DNA of 49,476 bases from Planctomycetota bacterium (GCA_002686945.1 NYYZ01000041.1:1-49476), one strand, 5' to 3'. Positions 1 through 8,636 are shown, counted from the first letter of the stretch. Program-made: numbers and translations. The notes: generated by a model not told the origin, from the sequence alone.

Positions 1-366
1 GATTCTCGACTGCAGCCTCCCGTAGGAGTCTGGGCAGTGTCTCAGTCCCAGTGTGACGGATCATCCTCTCAGACCCGCTACCCGTCATAGCCTTGGTGAG
101 CCGTTACCTCACCAACAAGCTGATAGGCCGCAACCCGCTCCCTCAACAGCAGCCGAAGCCGCCGTTTACCTTCGGAAGGATGTCCTTCCTAGGACCATTC
201 AGTATTATCCACCGTTTCCAGTGGTTATCCCGATCTGAGGGGTACGTTGGTTACGTGTTACTCACCCTTTCGCCGCTTTACTCGTCCGAAGACTTTCGCG
301 CACGACTTGCATGCCTAATCCACGCTGCTAGCGTTCGTTCTGAGCCAGGATCAAACCCTTCAATTG
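1..366 (-). rRNA. rrs: 16S ribosomal RNA, 5' part (runs off left edge)
   Basis: Read on the minus strand, this begins near 366 with a sequence close to the usual 16S 5' end, followed by the conserved GGGTTTGATCCTGGCTCAG block (reverse complement at 340-358). It continues to the conserved region around E. coli position 338 at 12-29. Only about 365 nt of roughly 1,500 are present; the rest lies left of the window. The stretch 304-321 reads GACTTGCATGCCTAATCC, which as I recall it is the Pla46 probe for Planctomycetes. The EUB338 site reads GCAGCCTCCCGTAGGAGT, one base from the standard bacterial probe. The exact 5' end is estimated from homology and could shift by several bases. Confidence 0.97.
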
Positions 367-655
367 AGTTTGTCTAGCTTTCTTTCTTTTTTTCTTGGAG
401 TACAGGCAGCCACCGGCATCAGTCACAAGGTGAAGTCGCTGCGGCTAGACACCGCAACAGGCTCACCAGGTGACCCACTGGCCACTGCCCCATCCCAAGG
501 GCTTTCAGAGATCACCCTTATTTTCAAAGAACGATGGGCAGGCCCACCTTTTCCCCAGGGCGCTCAATCCCGAAGGACATCCAGCACCCCGCAAAGACGC
601 CTTGGGCGCTTGATTGACCGCGGTCTCAGGGTTCTGAGCCGCGTTGGGAGGGGGA
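367..655 (-). other. rRNA operon leader, no protein gene
   Basis: This leader between promoter and 16S gene holds the boxA element, a small hairpin with arms TGCGG/CCGCA at about 436-452, and a purine tract (minus strand) at about 378-397 just before the 16S 5' end. Such structures usually take part in RNase III processing, but the partner strand downstream of 16S is outside the window. Open frames crossing here look non-coding. The stretch 684-814, between the promoter and the end of the truncated sulfatase, holds nothing I recognise. Confidence 0.6.
521..532 (-). promoter_or_regulatory. rrn boxA antitermination element
   Basis: The minus strand reads GTTCTTTGAAAA, a close match to the boxA motif of bacterial rRNA leaders that recruits NusB/S10 antitermination complexes. 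It lies about 155 nt upstream of the 16S 5' end and about 115 nt downstream of the predicted start site, as expected for a leader boxA. Confidence 0.75.
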
Positions 656-683
656 ATGATAGGGATCGCGCCGCCCGGGTCAA
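656..683 (-). promoter_or_regulatory. rRNA operon promoter, sigma70-type
   Basis: On the minus strand a -35 box TTGACC (678-683) is followed by a 16-nt spacer (662-677) and a -10 box TATCAT (656-661). Each hexamer is one base from consensus. The GC-rich sequence after the -10 box resembles a stringent-control discriminator. Transcription would start near 648, giving a leader of about 280 nt before the 16S gene. A second AT-rich element (GATAAT, near 698-704) lies upstream but lacks a convincing -35 partner. Confidence 0.7.
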
Positions 684-814
684 CAACCGCCTTTGAAAAA
701 CGCAGAGTATTATCACGGGCCAGGCACAACCAGGGTCCTGGCAAGAGCTTAGGCCAAGTGCTAATTGCGCCGGGAAGGCGACCCGCGAGCCTCAGACAGA
801 GCCGGGCCAGGGAT

Positions 815-1681
815 TCAATGGGCGGCCCTGGACCCCGCCTCCAGGATCCGGCCCACCTGTGCATCGAGGTGCGTGATGATGCCGTAGTACTCGGCCAGTT
901 GCTGGCGAACGGTCTCTGAAGTACGGGGCCAGGCCGCAAGAACCTCATCCCTCAGGGTCAGGGTCGGCAGGTCATAACACCAGGGGTACTGGGGCAGGAA
1001 GTTGTCGGGCAGGGGAGGTGGATCGAGCTGATAGGGCTCCAGGAACTGCGGTGGTGCATCCCTGGGGTCATGCGGTGCTGTGAACGAGACGTAGCAGAAG
1101 AACGGCTGCTTGCGATCGGACTTGCTGTGGTCCTCAAGAAATGAGACTGCGGCGTCCGCAATCAACTCGCTTGAATGGCCCTCACCAATTCGCCTGGCAC
1201 CAAAGCCCGGCGAATCGCCTTCGGCAACCATGTCGACCAACGGGATGCGGAAGTGGTCGGACATCCCCCCGAACATGATGTTGCGCCCCTGCTTGAAGGA
1301 ACGTCTGAAGGCCTCCTTCCCGTTGTGCCACTTACCCGTGCCAAAGGTGGAGTAGCCTGCAGCTCCGAGGACCTGGCCCAGCGTCTCCACTCCTTCCAGG
1401 TTGTCCTTGACCCGGTGCAGGGTCCGGCCACTGTTCAGCATGGCCCGGGACGGCGCGCAGACCGCGCCGTGGCGGGAGCCCATGCAGTAATTGGCCTCAA
1501 AGACGAAGCCACCCTGAACCAGCGCATCAAGGCTGGGCGTCTCTATGTGCTCATTCCCCAGAGCACCTATGCTGTCGGGCCGCTGGTCGTCGGCCAGGAG
1601 GAAGAGGATGTTGGGGCGATCCTCCTGCGCGTGACCCAGTCCGCAGCAGAGCAGGAACAGAAGCGGATGGATGCAGCGCAT
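815..1681 (-). CDS. Sulfatase family protein, C-terminally truncated (likely pseudogene)
   Basis: The 288-aa product starts with a signal peptide ending near HAQ and then shows the N-terminal half of a type I sulfatase. Visible are the first metal-binding acidic pair in LLADDQRPD, the formylglycine motif CAPSR followed by SGR, the GKWHNG lysine segment and the PHDPRD histidine segment. Family members usually have about 450-550 residues. Homology stops after VGRILEA, just before the DNG segment that supplies the remaining metal ligands, and a short unrelated tail ends at TGA. Reading on in frame gives no sulfatase sequence. Activity is therefore unlikely. It lies 59 bp downstream of the lipoprotein gene, in the same direction, and the rrn promoter follows it. 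Confidence 0.85.
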   Translation of the reverse strand: MRCIHPLLFLLCCGLGHAQEDRPNILFLLADDQRPDSIGALGNEHIETPSLDALVQGGFVFEANYCMGSRHGAVCAPSRAMLNSGRTLHRVKDNLEGVETLGQVLGAAGYSTFGTGKWHNGKEAFRRSFKQGRNIMFGGMSDHFRIPLVDMVAEGDSPGFGARRIGEGHSSELIADAAVSFLEDHSKSDRKQPFFCYVSFTAPHDPRDAPPQFLEPYQLDPPPLPDNFLPQYPWCYDLPTLTLRDEVLAAWPRTSETVRQQLAEYYGIITHLDAQVGRILEAGSRAAH

Positions 1682-1740
1682 GCGTACATCCTAACCAAGT
1701 GCCCGGCAGCGCGCCTCAGTGGAGACGCGAGCCTTCTTGG

Positions 1741-2244
1741 TTACGGTTTCTCGATGTGCAGAGAGGAGGCGATCACGGAGAGATTGCCGACGCTGTCTTC
1801 CGTCAGCTCGCCCGTGACGACGACGCGAGAGAGATTGTCCAGGCCGTGGAAGCCGCGCACCTTCTCCTTGCGAACACGCTCACCCTCTCGGAATTCGACG
1901 ACTACAGTCCCCGCAACTAGCGCGTCCGGATCCTCGCAGCAATAGTCCCAAGGGGTCTTGCAGTGATCGTCGTCTCCCATGTCAGCGCAACTGACCAGGG
2001 AGTGGTCGGCAAGGGTGAAGGCTGCACTCTCGAAGAGGTCGCGCACCTTACCCTGGACCGTGACTTCGGAACCCACACTTGAGGCTTCCCTGAGATCGAC
2101 AACGTCGAGGGGGTCCCCGCTGACGGTCGCGCTGAAGTAGGACTCGGGAAGCGAAACTGAAGCGGTCGGGGCCTCGGCTCCATCGCCTCCACAGGCGGGA
2201 AGAGTTAGGAGCAGAACCCCGAGAGTAATCTGACTGAGCTGCAT
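1741..2244 (-). CDS. Cys/His-containing lipoprotein of unknown function
   Basis: I set the start at ATG 2244, giving 167 aa with a lipoprotein signal peptide and lipobox LPAC (Cys18). An upstream in-frame start at 2298 would overlap the permease gene and add residues before the signal. Residues about 48-165 look like a small beta-rich, possibly OB-like domain. It carries a cluster of potential metal or disulfide residues: Cys86, His94, Cys95, Cys102 and Cys103, around the motif HCKTPWDYCCE. I recall that motif from other planctomycete hypothetical proteins but know no function. It is the last intact gene of the exporter cluster, 40 bp after permease 1, so it may be a periplasmic binding or chaperone partner. 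Confidence 0.7.
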   Translation of the reverse strand: MQLSQITLGVLLLTLPACGGDGAEAPTASVSLPESYFSATVSGDPLDVVDLREASSVGSEVTVQGKVRDLFESAAFTLADHSLVSCADMGDDDHCKTPWDYCCEDPDALVAGTVVVEFREGERVRKEKVRGFHGLDNLSRVVVTGELTEDSVGNLSVIASSLHIEKP

Positions 2245-2284
2245 AATTGAATCCAGAAGAGGTACTAGAAGTTTGAGGTTTGGT

Positions 2285-3430
2285 TCAGTTTTCGGCAAGT
2301 GCTTCGATGATTGGGAGGCGTGAGACCCTCAGCGCTGCGGGACCCGAGCCAAGCAGTCCCAGGAGTACGGAGGCAGCGAACCCGGCCAGGATGCTGACCG
2401 CATCAAGATCCAGCGAGAAGGCGCTCATGGCCAAGGTGACGGAGTTGCCCACCAGGAAGAGCCTGGCGAGAGCCACGCCAACCAGGCCCCCAAGACAGGC
2501 GATCAGCACGGACTCCTGGGCGATGGCACGCGCCAGCGCCATGCCCGAGTAGCCCATGGCACGCAGGGTTGCGAGCTCCCGAACCCGGTCCTGGACAGAT
2601 GCCCCCATGGTGTTGGCTCCGCCGAAGAGGGCTGCAGCCGCAATCATGGCCGCCAGGAACCAGGCCATGCGCCGGATGGGCCCAAAGTACTCGGTTAGCT
2701 CCCGGTAGTAGGTGGAGGTGGGAATCATGACCAGCTCAAGATCGAGCCTGCGGGCGGTGAACAACTCGAGGTCAGCAAAATCGCTGCTGTCCATTCGGAC
2801 AAACAGAACCGAGTCGTCTCCACGCTGGACGAGCCCCCGCAGAGGTGCAAGGGGAGTCCAGACTTCAGCTTCGATCGTGGTTCCGGGCGCAGCAAAGCGA
2901 CCCACGATGGTGAATTGCGCGCCCTCCAACCAGAGTTCCCGCCCCAGTGCGAGGTCTTCGGGGGCTGCACCCATCTGGCTGGCTGCAAGTCGGCCAACGA
3001 TGGCCTCACCAGCCATGGGAAGACGGCCTTCGACCAGGGTCAGGGCATCGTGCATGACGTAGGCGTCGTCCGTAACTCCCCTCATGAAGGCCGGGTGGAC
3101 AGGCCCGTCGCTAGCACCCAGGCGCACACTGATCCCCATGTGGACCTCACCCGATGTGGTCACAACGCCGGGGACAGAGGCCCGAACGATCTCACCCAGG
3201 CCAGCGTTCACCCTGGAGCGGACCACATCCCGCTGGGCCACATTGGACAGCAGCATGGCCGTGTTCTCCTGGGCCGCACCGGCGAAGGTCTTGTCCAACC
3301 CCCGGACGAACGCGGTGGTGGCCACCAGCAGGGCAGCCACCAGGCCGCTCGCTGCTGCCGTCAGCAGGGTCCGAAGCGGACGACGGCCCAGGTTGCGGAC
3401 GGCGTAGTCGAAGGGCAGGTGTCGCCTCAT
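2285..3430 (-). CDS. ABC transporter permease 1, FtsX/MacB family
   Basis: This 381-aa protein has the layout of FtsX-like permeases (LolC/LolE/MacB type): an N-terminal membrane segment at about 18-38, a large periplasmic core, and a C-terminal FtsX domain with three membrane helices and the typical VRELATLRAMGYS segment. ATG 3430 is favoured because GAGGAG lies just upstream and because it overlaps the stop codon of permease 2 by 4 bp (ATGA). Such permeases do not usually carry small solutes through the membrane; they couple ATP hydrolysis to work in the periplasm. With the neighbouring permease it would form a LolC/LolE-like heterodimer. The substrate is not evident. Confidence 0.88.
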   Translation of the reverse strand: MRRHLPFDYAVRNLGRRPLRTLLTAAASGLVAALLVATTAFVRGLDKTFAGAAQENTAMLLSNVAQRDVVRSRVNAGLGEIVRASVPGVVTTSGEVHMGISVRLGASDGPVHPAFMRGVTDDAYVMHDALTLVEGRLPMAGEAIVGRLAASQMGAAPEDLALGRELWLEGAQFTIVGRFAAPGTTIEAEVWTPLAPLRGLVQRGDDSVLFVRMDSSDFADLELFTARRLDLELVMIPTSTYYRELTEYFGPIRRMAWFLAAMIAAAALFGGANTMGASVQDRVRELATLRAMGYSGMALARAIAQESVLIACLGGLVGVALARLFLVGNSVTLAMSAFSLDLDAVSILAGFAASVLLGLLGSGPAALRVSRLPIIEALAEN

Positions 3431-4569
3431 GTCACACTCCTCAGGGAGTTGACGATTGGTCGTCGTGCAGAGCGCACCGCGGGTAGCAGTCCGGCCAGGC
3501 AACCGACGCCGAACGCGATTCCCAGGCCCCGCAAGAACAACTCAGGTGGAGTTGCGAAGGCCACCACAACCCCCTCGGTTCCGATCGAGAGGTTCGTCGT
3601 TCCCAGAATCACCAGTGCAAGTGCAAGGCCCAGCACAGCTCCGGTCATGGCGAGGAAGAGACTCTCTCCCATCACAACGGTGGCTAGTTGACGCTCCTTG
3701 AACCCGATCGTCCGAAACACTCCAAACTCCCGGATCCTCTCCTGGACCGACATGAAGACCGTATTGGCGACGAGTGAGAGGACAACAAGCACGCAGGCGA
3801 GGCCGAGGATGCGGCCGAAGCGCAGGATCTCACGGAGATCCCGGGTAGCCCGCTCCAGGAAGGCTATCTGTGCCCGTGTGTCCGTCGGCTCTTCGGCAGA
3901 GGCAAAGAGACCGTCGATCTCCTTCGCGATCGACTCGGCCCGCTCAGCATCGGCGACTTTGACCTCAAATTGGGTGACCGTACCCAGGCGATCCACGGGT
4001 CCTGCACGCTGCAAGAACTCCAGGTGTGTGAGGATCAGGCTCTCCTCGATCTTCTCACCTGAGCCAAAGATGCCACGCACCTTCACATCTATGTCCCCAA
4101 AGCGGAACGTATCTCCCACACCGAGGCCCTTTCGAGCCGCAAAGTCCGCCCCGACAAGGGCTGCATCATGCTCGGACCGGAACTGTTCGAGGCTGCCCTC
4201 TCTCACCTCGATGGCCCTGGATTCCAGCAGTTTGTCGACCGGAGCCCCCTGAAAGGCCACAAGGTCCAGGCTGGCCCTGCAGTTGTTAAGATAGACCTTG
4301 ATCGGAAGGACCGACTGCACCCCATCGAGCTTCTGGATGCGCTCCGCGTACCACTCTGGAAGGAACGAGGTCTGTGGACAGAAGCGGTGCTTGCGGTAGA
4401 CCACCAGGGTGCGAGCTGCGTCCGCGCCGGACAGTGCCTGGTCCATGCCACCACTCAGGCTCTCCACCAGGATCAGGAGCGTCATGGCGCTCGCCACACC
4501 GCCGATCGAGAGCAGGGTCCTGGCCGGCCGACGGAACAGGTTGCGCCAGATGAGCTTGGTGAGCTTCAT
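3427..4569 (-). CDS. ABC transporter permease 2, FtsX/MacB family, with periplasmic Cys pair
   Basis: This 380-aa product has an N-terminal helix at about 19-38, a periplasmic MacB-like core and a C-terminal three-helix FtsX domain with the IREFGVFRTIGFKERQ coupling segment. It differs in sequence from permease 1, so the pair is heteromeric. Its periplasmic domain has two cysteines in motifs that look conserved, HRFCPQTSFLP (Cys64) and NNCRASLD (Cys97). They could form a disulfide or a metal site, which would suit the Cys-rich partners in the cluster. The gene overlaps the ATPase stop and the permease 1 start by 4 bp each, indicating translational coupling. Confidence 0.88.
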   Translation of the reverse strand: MKLTKLIWRNLFRRPARTLLSIGGVASAMTLLILVESLSGGMDQALSGADAARTLVVYRKHRFCPQTSFLPEWYAERIQKLDGVQSVLPIKVYLNNCRASLDLVAFQGAPVDKLLESRAIEVREGSLEQFRSEHDAALVGADFAARKGLGVGDTFRFGDIDVKVRGIFGSGEKIEESLILTHLEFLQRAGPVDRLGTVTQFEVKVADAERAESIAKEIDGLFASAEEPTDTRAQIAFLERATRDLREILRFGRILGLACVLVVLSLVANTVFMSVQERIREFGVFRTIGFKERQLATVVMGESLFLAMTGAVLGLALALVILGTTNLSIGTEGVVVAFATPPELFLRGLGIAFGVGCLAGLLPAVRSARRPIVNSLRSVT

Positions 4570-5255
4570 GCCTGCTGCCCCTCCACGGCAAACAGACGCC
4601 CCTTGTCCAGCCGCATGATCCGCGTTCCCCGGTCGGCGGCCTTGGGGTCGTGGGTGACCATGACGATAGTCTTGCCGCGCTCCGAGTTGAGGCGCGAGAG
4701 CAGCTCCAGGATCCCCTCTGCAGACTCAGCATCCAAGTTCCCAGTGGGCTCGTCCGCCAGGAGCAGGGGCGGGTCGGCGACGATGGCGCGCGCAATCGCA
4801 ACCCTCTGCTCCTGCCCACCGGACATCTGGCTCGGCAGGTGGCTGGCTCGATCCACGAGACCCACAGCCTCCAATGCCAGGGAGACCCGAGCGTGCCTCT
4901 CGGCCTTGCTCAGAGGCAGAAGCCAGAGCGGCAGCTCGACGTTCTCGTAGGCCGTCAGGACGGGCACCAGGTTGGCCTGCTGAAAAACATAGCCCACATA
5001 CTCCGCTCGCCAGTCCGCCAGCGAACGACTCTTGGCCTTGGTCAGATCGGTGCCCCCGACCACGACACTTCCGGCATCAGCGGAGTCAATCCCTGCCAGG
5101 AGATTCAACAGGGTGGTCTTACCGCTTCCCGAGGGTCCCAGTAGTACGAAGAACTCTCCGGCCTCGATCTTGAGGCTGACGCTCTCAAGGGGCATGACCC
5201 GGTGCTCACCCTTGGTGTACTCCCGAGTCACTTCATTCAATGCGATGAAACTCAT
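4566..5255 (-). CDS. ABC transporter ATP-binding protein, LolD/MacB type
   Basis: The 229-aa protein is a complete cytoplasmic ABC nucleotide-binding subunit. Walker A is GPSGSGKTT at about 40-48, the Q-loop is VFQQANL, the signature is MSGGQEQRVA, Walker B is LLLADEPTGNLD and the H-loop is VTHD. Length and the EPTGNLD sequence are typical of the LolD/MacB/FtsE group that partners FtsX-like permeases. It sits between the membrane fusion protein (10-bp gap) and permease 2 (4-bp overlap), so the subunits should be made together. Confidence 0.93.
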   Translation of the reverse strand: MSFIALNEVTREYTKGEHRVMPLESVSLKIEAGEFFVLLGPSGSGKTTLLNLLAGIDSADAGSVVVGGTDLTKAKSRSLADWRAEYVGYVFQQANLVPVLTAYENVELPLWLLPLSKAERHARVSLALEAVGLVDRASHLPSQMSGGQEQRVAIARAIVADPPLLLADEPTGNLDAESAEGILELLSRLNSERGKTIVMVTHDPKAADRGTRIMRLDKGRLFAVEGQQA

Positions 5256-5265
5256 GCTTCTCCCT

Positions 5266-6771
5266 CTAGTTGATCACCCTGACCCGAGCACCCTCGGCGA
5301 GGCCCGTACGTCCCTCGTCGATGATCTTGTCCGTGAGATTGAGGCCTGAGAGCACCTCAACCAGATCGCCGCGATCCGCGCCGGTCTGGACCGATCTCTG
5401 CCGTGCGACTCCGCTCTCGCCATCGACCACCCAGACCGATCCGTCTTGGATCAACCTCTTGGAAATGAGGACTAGCTCTGATGCAGAATCGCTCTCAACA
5501 GCCTCTCCACTCCCGAAGAAGCGGACCTGCGTCAGCATCTCCGGCCGCAGCAGGGCGTCGCCATCCAAGATGCGCACATGCACCTGCAGGGTCACCTTCT
5601 GGATGTCCGCCTGTTGCACGACACGGATCACTTCACCCTGATAGGGCTTGCCTTCCCGCGACTCGGCGAGCACGTGAGCTCGCTGCCCTGTGAACACTTC
5701 ACCCACATCGCCCTGTGGTACATCAACACGTACGCGCAGGGCCGTGGGATCGTAGATCGAGCACACCGCATGCCCCATAGTCGCAACCGAGAGGACCATG
5801 CCTGGCACCGTAAGCCTCTCCAGCACGACCCCGGACACTGGTGAGCGAATGGTCATACGCTCCAGACGCAGCGCCGCTTCCTCCAGCTTGGTATCGGCGC
5901 CCCGCACCTCTGCCCGTGCGTGATCCACCCGCGCGGAGGCCATCTCGACCTCCAAGCGATCCACAAATCTGAGCTTCACGTCGGACTCAGCTCGGACCTT
6001 CCGGGCCTCGGCAGCCTCCACATCTGCGAGCGCTCTCGCCGCAAGTGCGTCGAGTTCTGCACGTCGCGCAACCGCTTCGGCCACGCCGTTCGCTGCGATC
6101 TCCACCTGACGGGCACCTGAAGCGCCTGCGGCCTCAAGCTCACGCTGGACGACAAGCTCATCCTCGGCCAGTGCAACCCGTGATTCACCCTGTAGCGCTG
6201 CAGCCTTGCGTTCTTCGGCAGCCGCGATCTTCCCCGCCAGGTCTGCGCGGGCCAGGGCAACCGCCTCGGTAACCTCCAGTGCGGCCTCCAACCTCTCGTT
6301 GGCAATGCCATGACGGGCCTCGGCTTCTGCCAGTTCTGCGCGCCTCAGAGCGAGGGTGGCCACGGCTGCTGAATGCGCGATGCGGGCATCATCTTCGATC
6401 ATTCGTGCAACAGGTGCGCCCGCCTCGACCACATCCGACTCCTCTACCAGCAGCTCACGGACAACACCCTCCGCCAGGGCAGGAACGTGGACCAGAAACG
6501 GGTCGGGTTCGACCCAGCCGGCAGCCTGGAGCACGACGGTGCCCGCAGAGGCCTGCGCCCGTTCGCCCGCACGCGGAGCCCTCGGGCGCTCCACAGAGAC
6601 ATCGGTGACGGGCTTGAGGAGATCGCTCAGGGTGGTGGCCAGGACGGCAGCAAAACCCACGAGAACGAGGACGGGAATGAGGTACCTGCGCCAGCGTGAC
6701 GGCGGAGGTTCCAGGCTGGCTCCGGGTCTCGCGAGAGCCGACAGGTCGATATCAGATCGGACTTCACTCAT
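5266..6771 (-). CDS. Membrane fusion protein (HlyD/MacA-type periplasmic adaptor)
   Basis: This 501-aa adaptor has a short cytoplasmic N-terminus, one membrane anchor at about 30-48, the first half of a lipoyl-like domain (near VPALAEGVVRELLVEESDVV), a long Ala/Glu/Arg-rich coiled coil at about 130-295, the second lipoyl half (TIRSPVSGVVLERL) and C-terminal barrel domains. Adaptors of this kind bridge an inner-membrane transporter and a TolC channel. It overlaps the TolC gene by 4 bp and precedes the ABC ATPase, which argues for a tripartite MacAB-TolC-like machine. The hairpin is longer than in minimal MacA proteins. Confidence 0.9.
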   Translation of the reverse strand: MSEVRSDIDLSALARPGASLEPPPSRWRRYLIPVLVLVGFAAVLATTLSDLLKPVTDVSVERPRAPRAGERAQASAGTVVLQAAGWVEPDPFLVHVPALAEGVVRELLVEESDVVEAGAPVARMIEDDARIAHSAAVATLALRRAELAEAEARHGIANERLEAALEVTEAVALARADLAGKIAAAEERKAAALQGESRVALAEDELVVQRELEAAGASGARQVEIAANGVAEAVARRAELDALAARALADVEAAEARKVRAESDVKLRFVDRLEVEMASARVDHARAEVRGADTKLEEAALRLERMTIRSPVSGVVLERLTVPGMVLSVATMGHAVCSIYDPTALRVRVDVPQGDVGEVFTGQRAHVLAESREGKPYQGEVIRVVQQADIQKVTLQVHVRILDGDALLRPEMLTQVRFFGSGEAVESDSASELVLISKRLIQDGSVWVVDGESGVARQRSVQTGADRGDLVEVLSGLNLTDKIIDEGRTGLAEGARVRVIN

Positions 6772-8168
6772 GACTGGTCTCCTGTATCCACCGCCGGACC
6801 CGCCAGCTCCAGGACATCAAGGGTTGCAATGTGTTCGGTAGCTGTACTGTTGACCCCCAGCACGACTGCCAGCATCTGGGCGTCCAGTGCGCGCAGCCAG
6901 TCCCTGGATGTCGCCTGGCCCACTCGGAACCTCAAGCGCGTCGCACGCCAGGACTCGGAAGCTGCATTCTGGACTGCCACCGCGTGTTCCTCCTGTCTCA
7001 CCCGAGCCTCCTCGCAACGTAGCTGTGCCGTCCGCGCCAGTGAGCCGTGGGAGAGCAGTTCATCTTCAAGCTGCTGGATCCGCGCGGTGCGTTCGATCAA
7101 GGCGGCTTCGATTTCACCACGCCACTGCGAAGGCAAGGGCAGGGTGAGTTGAAGTGCGCCGCCCAGCTGGGTGCCACTCCCTGGCCAGGAGAGGTGCGGG
7201 CCCATCCGGATCCCTGGGATAGCACTGGCAGCAATGGTGCGTAGCTGGGCCTCGGCCTCGGCCACGTCGAGCCTCAGATAGCGCAGACGAGGGTGTGTCT
7301 CCAACAACCGGGCTGAACTCGGGAGCTCCACTGTGGGGCCGAGGTCAGTGAGGGCGTCTATGGCCGGTCGGTCGAGCGCTGGATGATCGATTGGAAGCCC
7401 CGCAGCTACGGCCAATTCGTGCCGGAGGGCGGCCTCCTCGGAAGCCAGCAGGGAGAGCTTCTGTAGCAGGAGGTCTTCACGCGCGCTGATAAGCCCCCAC
7501 TCCGCATCGGAGAGACGCCGGTTGAGCTGCAGGATGCGGAAGCGCTCCATGTCCTCTCTCAACTCTGTGCCTAGCACTCGCAGCAGTTCCTGGCGGGCTC
7601 GTACCGCTGCCAGACGGACCCTGGCCCTCTCGACCACAAACCTCGCCGACCAGAGTTCTTGTTCGAGGCGACACCGGGCCCGCAGTACACGAACATCAGC
7701 CTGAGCCTGCTCGGCTGCCGACTCCCCTACACCCAGAATGCCAAGCAGGTCAAAGGTCGCGACACTCTCGACAAGTGCTGAGTCCCCACCAAATTCATGG
7801 TCGACTACACGCACACCCACAGGGTCCGGCGCACCCGCCGACTGCTGTCGAGCCAGAGCCATGAGAACCTCTTGCCGCGCCTGGCGCACGGCTGGGTTCC
7901 AGGCATAAGCACAGACTCGCCAGAACTGGCTGGATGTGGGATCCAACTCCACGTCTACATCCGGCAGGTTCAGTTCCAGGGGCGGAATCGCTGCAAGCTC
8001 CGCAGCACTCCTGGCAAGGGACGCGTCTGCAGCGCGCGCTGCTACGTGATCGATGAGCTCCTCGGGCTGCACCGGAGAGGTCTCCGGGGCCGCGCAACTG
8101 AAGAACAGAATCGGAAATAGAAGTTGTCGTGGCTGGCGTAGAACGCCACTCAGGTATGGGTTGGTCAT
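6768..8168 (-). CDS. TolC-family outer membrane efflux lipoprotein
   Basis: The start at ATG 8168 is preceded by GGGAGAG at good spacing and gives 466 aa; an upstream in-frame start at 8192 lacks this. The N-terminus has a hydrophobic segment ending in a lipobox-like FFSC (Cys25). The rest is alpha-helical and Ala/Arg/Glu-rich, with the two-fold repeat expected of outer membrane efflux proteins. Recognisable OEP features include VAAGLPIDHPALD, the segment ETHPRLRYLRLDVAEAEAQL and the glycine/proline-rich LTLPLP turn. It overlaps the adaptor gene by 4 bp and would supply the outer-membrane channel of the exporter. Confidence 0.85.
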   Translation of the reverse strand: MTNPYLSGVLRQPRQLLFPILFFSCAAPETSPVQPEELIDHVAARAADASLARSAAELAAIPPLELNLPDVDVELDPTSSQFWRVCAYAWNPAVRQARQEVLMALARQQSAGAPDPVGVRVVDHEFGGDSALVESVATFDLLGILGVGESAAEQAQADVRVLRARCRLEQELWSARFVVERARVRLAAVRARQELLRVLGTELREDMERFRILQLNRRLSDAEWGLISAREDLLLQKLSLLASEEAALRHELAVAAGLPIDHPALDRPAIDALTDLGPTVELPSSARLLETHPRLRYLRLDVAEAEAQLRTIAASAIPGIRMGPHLSWPGSGTQLGGALQLTLPLPSQWRGEIEAALIERTARIQQLEDELLSHGSLARTAQLRCEEARVRQEEHAVAVQNAASESWRATRLRFRVGQATSRDWLRALDAQMLAVVLGVNSTATEHIATLDVLELAGPAVDTGDQS

Positions 8169-8237
8169 GATCTCTCCCAAAGGGAAACTCAAAGAAAGGA
8201 CAACGGACCGGAGTCCGTGGGCAGTCTTCGAGAGAGA

Positions 8238-8636
8238 TCAGTTCCTCATCGGACGGACACTGCTCAGGAGAGCAAAGGGCGTCACGCAGGGCGGAGCCCT
8301 GGCCGGCTGGCGCAGCACACATCCCGGAGCCGGGACACGCGTAGCAGATTCACCTGCCGTGTAGAAAGAACCCAGGACTGGGGTCGTCGGGATATCAGCC
8401 GGTAGATCGCTGTGCGGGATCTCCCAGTCCACCAGGCAGCAATCACCACAGCCCTCCAGGTCCTCGACTGCCACATCCGACCCACTGTCCCGACCCTCGG
8501 GATCGGGGCAGCAGGGCACGCAGCAACTGGGGTCAACTGCCTGACAGATACACAGAGTCAGACTGAACCCGCTCGGCAGCAGCAGGGCTGGCAAGCAGAG
8601 CAGCAGCAGGATTCTGGTTCTGTGGTAGAGGTTCAT
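8238..8636 (-). CDS. Small Cys-rich exported protein
   Basis: From ATG 8636 the product is 132 aa; a GTG two codons upstream is an alternative, and neither has a clear Shine-Dalgarno. Residues 1-28 form a signal-like hydrophobic segment. The mature part has about eleven cysteines, with CICQ (29-32), CCVPCC (38-43) and CGDCC (63-67), then an acidic stretch and a Pro/Arg-rich tail. No catalytic motif is recognised. Clustered CxC and CC pairs suggest metal or thiol binding. It is the first gene of the exporter run, 69 bp upstream of the TolC gene, and I recall similar Cys-rich proteins beside efflux loci in planctomycetes. Confidence 0.65.
   Translation of the reverse strand: MNLYHRTRILLLLCLPALLLPSGFSLTLCICQAVDPSCCVPCCPDPEGRDSGSDVAVEDLEGCGDCCLVDWEIPHSDLPADIPTTPVLGSFYTAGESATRVPAPGCVLRQPARAPPCVTPFALLSSVRPMRN

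Noticed and set aside
815..817. TGA of the truncated sulfatase as a selenocysteine codon (selB is present)
   Set aside because: In-frame sequence after the TGA is short, Ser/Arg/Pro-rich and not sulfatase-like, and no SECIS hairpin is evident.
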